16,797 bases of DNA from JBBSVE01 sp038233815 (GTDB taxonomy: Bacteria; Pseudomonadota; Alphaproteobacteria; Rhodobacterales; Rhodobacteraceae). Where the stretch lies: positions 1-16,797 of the forward strand of contig JBBSVE010000063.1 in NCBI GenBank assembly GCA_038233815.1, read 5' to 3'. Numbering within the stretch: position 1 is the stretch's first letter; each line of letters starts with the position of its first letter. Made by a program: the position numbers and the translations under genes. The notes under the pieces are model-generated. The model was not told the DNA's origin. It was given only the letters and a program-made list of their open reading frames with translations, and did no database searches. Below are positions 1 through 7,083 of this stretch, one piece after another.

Positions 1-432
1 GGGGCGGTGATCGCGGGGGCGGGGGAGGATACCGTCACCGCGCTTCGGATCTATGGCGACGCGCTGGGGATCGCGTTCCAGATCGCGGACGATCTGCTCG
101 ATTACGGCGGCTCGGCAGGTGCCATCGGCAAGAACGTGGGCGACGATTTCCGCGAACGGAAGCTGACGCTTCCGGTGATCAAGGCGGTATCCGCCGCCGA
201 CGTGGAGGAGCGCGCCTTCTGGGTTCGGGTGATCGAGAAGGGCGACCAGCGCGAGGGCGATCTGGGCCACGCGCTGAGCCTGATGGAGCGGCACGGCACG
301 ATGGCAGCGGCGCGGACGGAAGCGCTGGACTGGGCGGCGAAGGCGCAAGCAGCGGTGTCGGGGCTGCCCGACCATCCGCTGCGCGGGATGCTCGTCGATC
401 TGGCGGGGCAGATGGTGGACCGGATCCGCTAG
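1..432 (+). CDS. ispB: Long-chain polyprenyl diphosphate synthase, 3' end (octaprenyl/decaprenyl type)
   Basis: The 5' end lies outside the window; 143 codons and the stop are visible. Family knowledge: these trans-prenyltransferases add isopentenyl diphosphate to an allylic primer, and in alphaproteobacteria the long-chain product is the ubiquinone side chain. Seen: the second aspartate-rich motif DDLLD is encoded at 88-102 and binds Mg-diphosphate in the family. It is followed by GKNVGDDFRERKLTLP, which resembles IspB or decaprenyl synthases more than short-chain IspA, where this stretch reads differently. The C-terminus is all-helical, as expected. The TAG stop (430-432) shares bases with the stop of the convergent ispE gene. 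Chain length of the product cannot be read from this fragment, because the first DDxxD and the residues before it are missing. Confidence 0.88.
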   Translation, partial: GAVIAGAGEDTVTALRIYGDALGIAFQIADDLLDYGGSAGAIGKNVGDDFRERKLTLPVIKAVSAADVEERAFWVRVIEKGDQREGDLGHALSLMERHGTMAAARTEALDWAAKAQAAVSGLPDHPLRGMLVDLAGQMVDRIR

Positions 433-1277
433 GCTCCGCCGATCCGACCGGGCATGATCCACCAATCGGAACGGGACGATCTGAGGGCGACCGTCGCAGC
501 CGCGCAGGCCTGATCGTCGTTAAACAGCGCGAAACACGTCGCGCCGGAGCCGGACATGCGGGCCATCAGCGCGCCTGGTTGACGGATCAGGGCGGTCAGC
601 GCCTCACCGACGCAGGGGGCGATCCGTAAGGCCGGCGGTTCGAGGTCGTTGCGCTGGGTGGTGAGCCACGCGCAGAACTCTGCCGGGGTGGACCAGTCCG
701 GCAACAGGTCCGGCATTGGTGGCTGGGCGCGGTTTTCCAGCGCCGCGAAGACATCCGGCGTCGGAACGGCGATGCCCGGGTTCACCATGAGGATCGGACA
801 GGAGGGAACGCGGGCGGGGGTCAGATCCTCCCCGATGCCGCGCATCCGTGCGGTGCGGGAGGCAAGGCACACGGGCAGGTCGGCCCCGAGCGCGGCCAGA
901 CCCGAATCGTCGGCCCCGGTCCGGCCCATGATCCTGCGGATCGCGCGGATGGTCGCTGCCGCATCGGCGGAGCCGCCGCCGATCCCCGACGCGGGGGGCA
1001 GGTTCTTTTCCAGAATGATCTCAAAGTGCTGGTCGGGACACACGAGACGTGTCGCCCGCAGCACGAGGTTCGCGCCGTCGGTCGGAATCATGGCGGCGAA
1101 CGGCCCGGTCAGCGTCAGCGACGTCCGCTCCGCCAGCGCCACAGCTACCACGTCGCCCACGTCCGCGAAGGCCACCAGACTATCGAGCAGATGGTAGCCG
1201 TCCGCCCGCCGCCCGGTCACATGCAGCGTCAGGTTGATCTTGGCGGGGGCGGTCTCAGTTGCCGGATTTGGGCGCAT
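429..1277 (-). CDS. ispE: 4-diphosphocytidyl-2-C-methyl-D-erythritol kinase
   Basis: A 282-residue GHMP-family kinase, the usual length for IspE. It phosphorylates the 2-hydroxyl of CDP-methylerythritol with ATP in the cytoplasmic MEP pathway, which supplies IPP and DMAPP. Seen: the N-terminal substrate motif PAKINLTLHVTG with Lys13; the glycine-rich ATP loop LPPASGIGGGSADAAA at about 93-108; the catalytic aspartate in LGADLPVC (Asp133); and a C-terminal GHMP motif MARMSGSGATCFALF. The start ATG at 1277-1275 overlaps the end of the upstream TPR gene by 23 bases, which suggests cotranscription and perhaps coupled translation. The SD-like sequence is weak (AAGG). The stop overlaps that of the convergent polyprenyl synthase gene, a user of the IPP made by this pathway. 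Confidence 0.96.
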   Translation of the reverse strand: MRPNPATETAPAKINLTLHVTGRRADGYHLLDSLVAFADVGDVVAVALAERTSLTLTGPFAAMIPTDGANLVLRATRLVCPDQHFEIILEKNLPPASGIGGGSADAAATIRAIRRIMGRTGADDSGLAALGADLPVCLASRTARMRGIGEDLTPARVPSCPILMVNPGIAVPTPDVFAALENRAQPPMPDLLPDWSTPAEFCAWLTTQRNDLEPPALRIAPCVGEALTALIRQPGALMARMSGSGATCFALFNDDQACAAATVALRSSRSDWWIMPGRIGGA

Positions 1278-3036
1278 CGACGGCCTTGAGGGGTGGCACG
1301 CCTTCGTCCTTCATCACGGCATCGAGGCCTTTGTCCAGCTTCGCGCGCAGGCGCTTCGCTTCCTTCTCGTCCGGGTCGAAGGACAGCGCGCGACGCCACT
1401 GAAATTGCGCTTCCAGCTTGCGGCCCACGGACCAGTAAACATCGCCCAGATGGTCCGTCACCACGGGATCGACGGGTTCCAGAAGCGATGCCTTTTCCAT
1501 CGGCGCCACCGCATCCGCGTAGCGGCCAAGCCGGAACAGACCCCATGCGAGGCTGTCGATGATGAAGCCCGAATCGGGCCGCGCGGCGACTGCCTTGCGG
1601 ATCATGTCGAGCGCTTCGTCGAGATTCTCGTTCCGCTCGATATAGCTGTAGCCGAGGTAGTTCAGCACCACCGGCTGATCCGGGCTGAGCGACAGGGCGG
1701 TGCGGAAATCCTTTTCCGCTGCCGCCCATTTCTTTTGCCGTTCCAGCGCCACGGCGCGGCTGTAATAGACCGACCAGTAGGCGGGCTCCCCCGGTTTCAC
1801 GCGCGCCACGGCCTTGTCGTAGGCCACCTCCGCATCGGCCCAGCGATCCTCGCCGCGGTAGAGATCGCCCTGCGCCAGATAGACGCCGATCAGGTCCGGG
1901 CGGGATTTCGCGAGCGTTGCCAGCACCTTTTCGGCGGCGTCGGTCTTGCCCGCCGATTGCAGCGCGCGGGCACGGCCAAGCTCGGCGGCGAAGAAGCCCG
2001 GATCGGCCGGGGCGACCAGCGCATAGGTCGCATCGGCCAGTTCCCAGCGTTGCTGATTCTCCAGCATCGCGGCGGCAAGCAGGATCGCCTCGGCGTGGTT
2101 CGGGCGCAGATAGATCGCGGTGCGGGCGTAGATCAGCGTGAAGGCGTCCGACGCCTCCCCTCCGGTGGCGGCGAGCGCCATGGTGAAGAATACCTCCGCC
2201 AGCCCGTCGGTCACGTTGCGCGTCACATCGAAAGGCAGGGTCTTGCCGGCCTGCAGGTCCGCGATCATCCCGTTGATCGACGGATCGTTGCCCTCGGGGA
2301 AAGCGTCGGTCAGCACCTTGATCGCCTCGGGGTTCCGCTCAAGCTGGCTCAGGATCTCGGCGTTGGCCACGCGGCCCCGGCGTAGCACTTTGAGCGGTCC
2401 GTCGCCCTTCACGGCGAGGATCTTCTCCGCGCCCTCGAAATCGCCGACGGAGGCCAGCGCCAGCGCCTTGTGATAAAGGCCGAACGCCTCCAGCCCCTTG
2501 GTGGCTGCGATCTTGTCAAAATCCTTTTGCGCCTGCGACATGTCGCCGGTGCCAAGCTCTGCCCATGCAGTGACGAGCTGGTCCATCAGCGGGCTGACGG
2601 CGCGGTTGCCCTTCATCGCCGCCAGAAGTGTGGCAAAGTCGCCGCGCTTGGCCTCGTCCGCGATCAGCGCGATCTGGGCGACCTGCGCCTCCGGGTTCAG
2701 CTTGGCCAGTCGCGCTGCAACCGGGATCGCGGAGGCGAAGTCACCCGCACCGATCCGCGCCACGATGTCGCCCTCCATCAGCGCGCCGTTCTTCGGGTCC
2801 GCGGCCAGCGCCTGCCCGAACCAGTCCGCCGCTGCGGTATAGTCGTTGTCGCTGCCCGCGACGCGCGCGGCGAGGTAGGCGCCGGGATCGATCCCGTCTC
2901 CCTTGGCGGGCAGATCCTTGATCGGCGCCAGCGCCTGGGTGCCGGGCGCACTGGGGGCCTGCGTGTCCTGCGCCGGGGCAGGCATGGCGACCCCGATCAG
3001 CAGGGCGGCCAGAAGCGGGCGGAATGCGGTCGGCAT
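1255..3036 (-). CDS. Exported tetratricopeptide-repeat protein
   Basis: A 593-residue protein with a clear Sec signal peptide: MPTAFRPLLAALLIGVAMPA, then a likely cleavage site in APAQ near residue 21. It is therefore probably periplasmic or membrane-attached. The rest is alpha-helical repeat. TPR-like units are most obvious in the C-terminal half (for example YYSRAVALERQKKWAAAEKD, VVLNYLGYSYIERNENLDEA, IDSLAWGLFRLGRYADAVAP and VTDHLGDVYWSVGRKLEAQF). The ATG at 3036-3034 was chosen because GGAGA lies just upstream and the signal peptide begins there; the frame stays open further upstream, but that part is low-complexity Arg/Thr and overlaps ETF-QO. TPR arrays bind partner proteins, and no catalytic motif is visible. 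The gene sits between ETF-QO (88 nt upstream) and ispE (overlapping). The function is unknown; a role in envelope assembly is a guess from the export signal and repeats. Confidence 0.88.
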   Translation of the reverse strand: MPTAFRPLLAALLIGVAMPAPAQDTQAPSAPGTQALAPIKDLPAKGDGIDPGAYLAARVAGSDNDYTAAADWFGQALAADPKNGALMEGDIVARIGAGDFASAIPVAARLAKLNPEAQVAQIALIADEAKRGDFATLLAAMKGNRAVSPLMDQLVTAWAELGTGDMSQAQKDFDKIAATKGLEAFGLYHKALALASVGDFEGAEKILAVKGDGPLKVLRRGRVANAEILSQLERNPEAIKVLTDAFPEGNDPSINGMIADLQAGKTLPFDVTRNVTDGLAEVFFTMALAATGGEASDAFTLIYARTAIYLRPNHAEAILLAAAMLENQQRWELADATYALVAPADPGFFAAELGRARALQSAGKTDAAEKVLATLAKSRPDLIGVYLAQGDLYRGEDRWADAEVAYDKAVARVKPGEPAYWSVYYSRAVALERQKKWAAAEKDFRTALSLSPDQPVVLNYLGYSYIERNENLDEALDMIRKAVAARPDSGFIIDSLAWGLFRLGRYADAVAPMEKASLLEPVDPVVTDHLGDVYWSVGRKLEAQFQWRRALSFDPDEKEAKRLRAKLDKGLDAVMKDEGVPPLKAVDAPKSGN

Positions 3037-3124
3037 CGGGTGATCTCTCCGGTCGGGTCGGAGCCAAGGTAGGGCCAACCCCGTGGCAAGGCAATGCGCG
3101 GGCCACAGGGCAGGCCGGCGCGTC

Positions 3125-4774
3125 TCACATGTTGGGGTAATTCGGCCCGTCGCCGCCTTGCGGCACCGTCCAGACGATGTTCTGCGACGGGTCCTTGATG
3201 TCGCAGGTCTTGCAGTGGACGCAGTTCTGGAAATTGATGACGAAGCGCGGGTCGCGGCCCTCGTCGGCCACCACCTCGTAGACACCGGCAGGGCAATAGC
3301 GCACCGAGGGTTCCGCATATTCGGGCAGGTTGACGCGGATCGGGATGGTCGGGTCCTTGAGCTTGAGGTGCGCGGGCTGGTTTTCTTCGTGGTTGGTGAA
3401 GGAGAAGGCCACGTTGGTCAGCCGGTCGAAGGACAGCGTGCCGTCGGGTTTGGGATAGGGGATCGGCGCATAATCCTTCGCGTGCCCGGTCGAGGCCGCG
3501 TCGGTCTTGCCGTGGCCGAGCGTGCCCAGCACGGTGAAGCCGAACGTGTTGGCCCACATGTCGGCCCCGCCGCCAAGCAGGGACGCGACCAGCCCATACC
3601 TCGACCAGAGCGGCTTGACGTTGCGAACCTTGCGCAGGTCCGCCCCGATCGGGCCCTCGCGCACGGCCGCCTCGTAGTCCGCCAGCACGTCGGACGCGCG
3701 CCCGGCCGTGATCGCCGCGAAGGCGGCCTCCGCCGCCGCCTTGCCCGACAGCATCGCATTGTGGTTGCCCTTGATGCGCGGCACGTTGACCATGCCCGCC
3801 GCACAGCCCAGCAAGGCCACGCCCGGCGCCACCAGCTTCGGCATCGACTGCCAGCCGCCTTCGGAGATCGCGCGCGCCCCGTAAGACACGCGCTTGCCGC
3901 CGCGCAGCAGCTCCGCCACCATCGGATGGTGCTTGAACCGCTGGAATTCCGCGTAGGGGTTCAGGTAGGGATTCTTGTAATTCAGGTGGACGACGAAGCC
4001 CACGTAGACCTGGTTGTTGTCGAGATGGTAGATGAAGCTGCCGCCGCCCGCGTTCTTGCCCAGGGGCCAGCCCATCGTGTGCGTGACCGTGCCTTCGCGG
4101 TGCTTTTCGGGGTCGACCTCCCACAGTTCCTTCATGCCAAGACCGTATTTCTGCGGCTCAAGACCGTCGCTCAGACCGTATTTCGCGATCACCTGCTTGG
4201 CGAGGCTGCCGCGCACACCTTCGCCGAGGAAGACATACTTGCCCAGAAGCTCCATCCCCGGCTCGTAGTTCGGACCTTCGGTGTCGTCGGGGTTGCGCCC
4301 GAACTCCCCCGCCACGACGCCGCGCACCGCGTCGTCCTCGCCAAAGACCAAGGCGGAGCAGGACATGCCGGGAAAGATCTCCACCCCCAGCTCCTCCGCC
4401 TGCTCAGCCATCCAGCGGCAGACATTGCCCATCGACACGACGAAGTTGCCGTGGTTCGACATAAGCGGCGGCATCGGCCAGTTGGGGATGCGGATCGATC
4501 CCGCCTCACCCAGGATATGGAAATTGTCCGCCACGACCGGCACCGTCACGGGCGCGCCCTGCGCCTTCCAGTCCGGGAGCAGCGCGTTGAGCCCCACCGG
4601 GTCCAGCACCGCGCCAGACAGGATATGTGCGCCGACCTCGGAGCCCTTTTCCAGCACCACCACCGACAGGTCCGGGTCGAGCTGTTTCAAACGGATCGCG
4701 GCGGAGAGGCCGGCCGGCCCCGCGCCCACGATGACGACGTCATACTCCATCTGCTCGCGCACCGTATCGGCCAT
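3125..4774 (-). CDS. Electron transfer flavoprotein-ubiquinone oxidoreductase (ETF-QO)
   Basis: A 549-residue protein of the ETF dehydrogenase family. Family role: membrane-bound transfer of electrons from reduced ETF, fed by acyl-CoA and other dehydrogenases, to ubiquinone through FAD and a [4Fe-4S] cluster. Seen: an N-terminal Rossmann FAD motif VVIVGAGPAGLSAA (GAGPAG at about 17-22); central sequence such as GMKELWEVDPEKHREGTVTH and GGGSFIYHLDNNQVYVGFVV; and four C-terminal cluster cysteines, in CPAGVYE (about Cys494) and NCVHCKTCDIKDPSQNI (about Cys518, 521 and 524). The ATG at 4774-4772 is preferred because it has better spacing from a G-rich SD; a GTG two codons upstream (4780) is possible. 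It may head an operon with the TPR gene and ispE. The acyl-CoA dehydrogenase at 8985-10682 is a plausible indirect electron donor. Confidence 0.97.
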   Translation of the reverse strand: MADTVREQMEYDVVIVGAGPAGLSAAIRLKQLDPDLSVVVLEKGSEVGAHILSGAVLDPVGLNALLPDWKAQGAPVTVPVVADNFHILGEAGSIRIPNWPMPPLMSNHGNFVVSMGNVCRWMAEQAEELGVEIFPGMSCSALVFGEDDAVRGVVAGEFGRNPDDTEGPNYEPGMELLGKYVFLGEGVRGSLAKQVIAKYGLSDGLEPQKYGLGMKELWEVDPEKHREGTVTHTMGWPLGKNAGGGSFIYHLDNNQVYVGFVVHLNYKNPYLNPYAEFQRFKHHPMVAELLRGGKRVSYGARAISEGGWQSMPKLVAPGVALLGCAAGMVNVPRIKGNHNAMLSGKAAAEAAFAAITAGRASDVLADYEAAVREGPIGADLRKVRNVKPLWSRYGLVASLLGGGADMWANTFGFTVLGTLGHGKTDAASTGHAKDYAPIPYPKPDGTLSFDRLTNVAFSFTNHEENQPAHLKLKDPTIPIRVNLPEYAEPSVRYCPAGVYEVVADEGRDPRFVINFQNCVHCKTCDIKDPSQNIVWTVPQGGDGPNYPNM

Positions 4775-4805
4775 GGCCACCCCCCAGATCCCGGTCGAAA
4801 ATCCG

Positions 4806-4838
4806 TTCGGGTGTGCCCGAATCGCAGTCTAGGGTCAA
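4806..4838 (-). promoter_or_regulatory. Palindrome and weak promoter candidate upstream of ETF-QO
   Basis: A perfect inverted repeat, TTCGGG-TGTG-CCCGAA, occupies 4806-4821. On the minus strand, TTGACC (4838-4833) matches a -35 box at 5 of 6 positions. The -10 position 17 nt downstream (CACACC, 4815-4810) is poor and falls inside the palindrome. The palindrome could be an operator or a leader hairpin for ETF-QO. No regulator can be named from the sequence. The rest of the 204-nt gap to greA shows no gene; its middle is C-rich and I see no clear greA promoter in it. Confidence 0.28.
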
Positions 4839-4978
4839 TCGTGACGCAGTGCCCCACCCACCCCCCGCCATTTCCCTTGCAATCGGTCCCGGCCTCATGT
4901 TGTCTCTAGGCCACGTGAACCCGGCGTGAGGTCATGGCCCGAAAGGTCCATGGCTTTCCTGTTTTATGGTGATGTCCG

Positions 4979-5449
4979 ATGGAAAAGATTCCCATGACCC
5001 GCAAGGGTTTCGACGAACTCGACGCCGAGCTGCGCACGCTCAAGACCGAGGAGCGTCCGGCGGTGATCCGGGCCATCGCCGAGGCGCGCGAGCATGGCGA
5101 TCTGTCGGAGAATGCGGAATACCACTCCGCCCGCGAAAAGCAGAGCTTCATCGAGGGCCGGATCAAGGAGGCGGAGGCCGTGCTATCGCTGGCGGAGGTC
5201 ATCGACCCCTCCAAGATGTCCGGTGCGATCAAGTTCGGCGCGACCGTCAAGCTTCTCGACGAGGATAACGACGAGGAGAAATCCTACCAGATCGTGGGCG
5301 AGCCGGAGGCGGATCTGGAGGCGGGGCTCCTGAACCTCAAATCCCCGTTGGCGCGCGCCCTGATCGGCAAGGACGAGGGCGACACTGTCGACGTGAAGAC
5401 CCCCGGCGGCACGCGCACCTACGAGATCCTTGAGGTCCGCTACATCTGA
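4979..5449 (+). CDS. greA: Transcription elongation factor GreA
   Basis: A 156-residue protein, the standard GreA length. It enters the RNA polymerase secondary channel and stimulates cleavage of backtracked transcripts. Seen: the N-terminal coiled-coil hairpin covers about residues 1-75, with the family signature HGDLSENAEYHSAREKQ. This signature includes the acidic tip residues Asp41 and Glu44, which position the catalytic metal. The C-terminal FKBP-like domain follows (IVGEPEADLE, LLNLKSPLARALIGKDEGD, VKTPGGTRTYEILEV). The ATG at 4979 gives the MEKIPMTRKGF start typical of Rhodobacterales GreA, although the SD is weak; an internal ATG at residue 6 is possible. The gene is divergent from ETF-QO and is followed 26 nt later by an unrecognised membrane protein, which may share its transcript. 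Confidence 0.98.
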   Translation: MEKIPMTRKGFDELDAELRTLKTEERPAVIRAIAEAREHGDLSENAEYHSAREKQSFIEGRIKEAEAVLSLAEVIDPSKMSGAIKFGATVKLLDEDNDEEKSYQIVGEPEADLEAGLLNLKSPLARALIGKDEGDTVDVKTPGGTRTYEILEVRYI

Positions 5450-5475
5450 GCGCGGCGAGAGACGGGGTCCGGCGG

Positions 5476-6483
5476 ATGAACGACACGACGGATCCCGACG
5501 CGGAGCCTGCCGCCCCCGCCCCGCCCGTGCGACGCCCGTGGGCCGAGCTGATCGCACTCGGGCTGGCGATCCTCTGGGTCGCGGCCGTGGCAATCCGCAT
5601 GACGACGGCGGACGGGACAACGGGGGCGCTGTCGCTTCTGATGACGCTGCTGACCGTGGCGCTGCCGCTGGTTCTGGTCTGGGCGACCGTATCCTCCATC
5701 CGCACGATGGCGTCGCTCCGGGAGGAGGCGGGCAGGCTCCAGATGGCGGTCGATGCGATGCGGCATGCCTATCTCGTGGGCCAGCAAACCGGGGTGGCCC
5801 CGCGCCCGGCGGTGGAAAAGAAGCTCGACGATCTGGCCGCGGCGCAGCGGCGAACCGATCTGGCGCTGGCGAAGTTCACCTCGCGGCGCGATCCCGATCT
5901 GGCGGTGCCCTCCGCCGACCGGCGGGAGGCGCAGACGGTGACGCCCGAAGCCCCCGCATCGGAGGCGCAGACGGTGCTGCCGCTGGGCGTGCCCCTCGAC
6001 ATGGCGCGCGCGTCGCTGTCGACCGCCGACTTCATCCGCGCGCTGCATTTTCCCGAAGGCCCCGACGACAAGGCAGGGTTCCGCGCCCTGAGGCTGGCGC
6101 TGGAGGACCGGGAGACCTCGCATCTGATCCGGGCTGCGCAGGATGTGCTGACACTGCTCAGCCAGGATGGGATCTACATGGACGATCTGGTGCCCGAACG
6201 CTGCCGCCCCGAAGTCTGGCGCCGTTTCGCCGCCGGCGAGCGGGGGCGTGGCATCGCGGCGCTGGGCGGCGTGCGCGACCGCGAGCGTCTGGCGCAGACG
6301 GCCCTGCGGATGCGCGAGGACCCGGTCTTTCGCGACGCGGCGCACCATTTCCTGCGCAGTTTCGACCGGACGGTAACGGAGTTCGAGAAGGTCGCGACCG
6401 ACACCGACCTCGCCCATATGGGGGAAACGCGGACCGCGCGGGCCTTCATGCTTTTCGGCCGTGTGACCGGCAGCTTCGACTGA
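5476..6483 (+). CDS. Unrecognised two-helix membrane protein downstream of greA
   Basis: A 335-residue protein that I do not assign to a named family. Seen in order: a Pro/Ala/Asp-rich N-terminus (1-20); two predicted membrane helices at about 23-41 (WAELIALGLAILWVAAVAI) and 51-74 (LSLLMTLLTVALPLVLVWAT) separated by a short loop; a charged, probably coiled-coil stretch at about 78-135; a low-complexity linker with a duplicated EAQTV; and a helical C-terminal domain of about 160 residues (FIRALHFPEGPDDKAGFRAL and LAQTALRMREDPVFRDAAHH). The layout suggests membrane anchoring with a large cytoplasmic domain. It starts 26 nt after greA, so cotranscription is likely. The SD is weak (GGGGT at 5464). 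Codon use looks like that of its neighbours, so this appears to be a native gene of unknown role, perhaps limited to Rhodobacterales. Confidence 0.8.
   Translation: MNDTTDPDAEPAAPAPPVRRPWAELIALGLAILWVAAVAIRMTTADGTTGALSLLMTLLTVALPLVLVWATVSSIRTMASLREEAGRLQMAVDAMRHAYLVGQQTGVAPRPAVEKKLDDLAAAQRRTDLALAKFTSRRDPDLAVPSADRREAQTVTPEAPASEAQTVLPLGVPLDMARASLSTADFIRALHFPEGPDDKAGFRALRLALEDRETSHLIRAAQDVLTLLSQDGIYMDDLVPERCRPEVWRRFAAGERGRGIAALGGVRDRERLAQTALRMREDPVFRDAAHHFLRSFDRTVTEFEKVATDTDLAHMGETRTARAFMLFGRVTGSFD
5925..5976 (+). repeat. Two copies of a 16-nt direct repeat inside the linker of the 5476-6483 gene
   Basis: GGAGGCGCAGACGGTG occurs at 5925-5940 and again at 5961-5976, exactly 36 nt (12 codons) apart. 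Both copies encode EAQTV in the same frame. It looks like a small in-frame duplication in a disordered linker, and such a tract could vary in copy number between strains. Confidence 0.6.
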
Positions 6484-6488
6484 CCGGA

Positions 6489-7079
6489 TCAGACCAGCGT
6501 CCGCACCATCGTCGTGCTGGCGGAAAAGCCGAAGACATGGCGCGCGAGGCCCGACCGCTGCGTCGCCACCGCCTCGAAGCCCAGCCGCTCGTAGAGCGCG
6601 CGCGCGCGGCCGTTCGTGTCGATAACGTCGAGCCGCACCGACGGGTAGCCCCGAACCCGCGCCTCCGCAAAGACCGCCTGCATCAGCAGCGTGCCGACCC
6701 CCGCCCCGCGGGCGTCCGGCGCCACGCAGATCCCGTCGAGCAGCATCCGGTCGTTGTCCACGTCGCGCTGGAGCAACCACAAAAGCGCGCGCCGCCACAA
6801 CGCGCCAGAGGCGCCGTAGATCGCGCGCATCTGCGTCGGACTGCCGCCCGCAAAGGAGCCGGTGGGCGATTTGAAGCCCGCGAAGCCCAGAAGCGCACCG
6901 TTCGGCGACAGGGCCGCCAAGGCATGATCCGGTCGCATCGCCGCTTCCAGAAAGCGGAGCGCGAGGGGCTCCGGCCCCATCACGCGGCCGAGCTTGCCGC
7001 CGAACGCTTCCCAGTAGAGTCGTGCGGCATCGGGCCTCAGATGCCCGGGAAGGCCATGGACGACGTGGATCACGGGCAT
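6489..7079 (-). CDS. GNAT-family N-acetyltransferase
   Basis: A 196-residue protein of the GCN5-related acetyltransferase fold, which moves an acetyl group from acetyl-CoA to an amine. Seen: beta4 and the acetyl-CoA pyrophosphate loop, LLDGICVAPDARGAGVGTLLM, with R124-G-A-G-V-G129 matching the R/Q-x-x-G-x-G/A motif. This is followed by the C-terminal motif B, VRLDVIDTNGRARALYERLG (about 148-167), typical of the family. The N-terminal 110 residues carry no recognisable substrate signature, so the substrate (small molecule, protein or antibiotic) cannot be given. The ATG at 7079 lies 4 nt after the stop of the lipoprotein gene, with no good SD, so translation probably depends on the upstream gene. 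The stop is 5 nt from the convergent gene ending at 6483. Confidence 0.9.
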   Translation of the reverse strand: MPVIHVVHGLPGHLRPDAARLYWEAFGGKLGRVMGPEPLALRFLEAAMRPDHALAALSPNGALLGFAGFKSPTGSFAGGSPTQMRAIYGASGALWRRALLWLLQRDVDNDRMLLDGICVAPDARGAGVGTLLMQAVFAEARVRGYPSVRLDVIDTNGRARALYERLGFEAVATQRSGLARHVFGFSASTTMVRTLV

Positions 7080-7083
7080 TGGA

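Noticed and set aside
3095..3124. A GC-rich imperfect inverted repeat between ETF-QO and the TPR gene as a terminator
   Set aside because: The stem has a mismatch and there is no T-run on the minus strand, so read-through into the TPR gene is more likely.
3037..3318. Longer N-terminus for the TPR protein
   Set aside because: It would overlap the ETF-QO cysteine cluster region and place a low-complexity Arg/Thr/Ser stretch before a clear signal peptide. GGAGA precedes the ATG at 3036.
3083..4909. A 608-codon open frame on the plus strand opposite ETF-QO
   Set aside because: It is the antisense shadow of a gene with complete FAD and 4Fe-4S motifs. The product is His/Arg/Val-rich with no recognisable domain, as is usual for open antisense frames in high-GC DNA.
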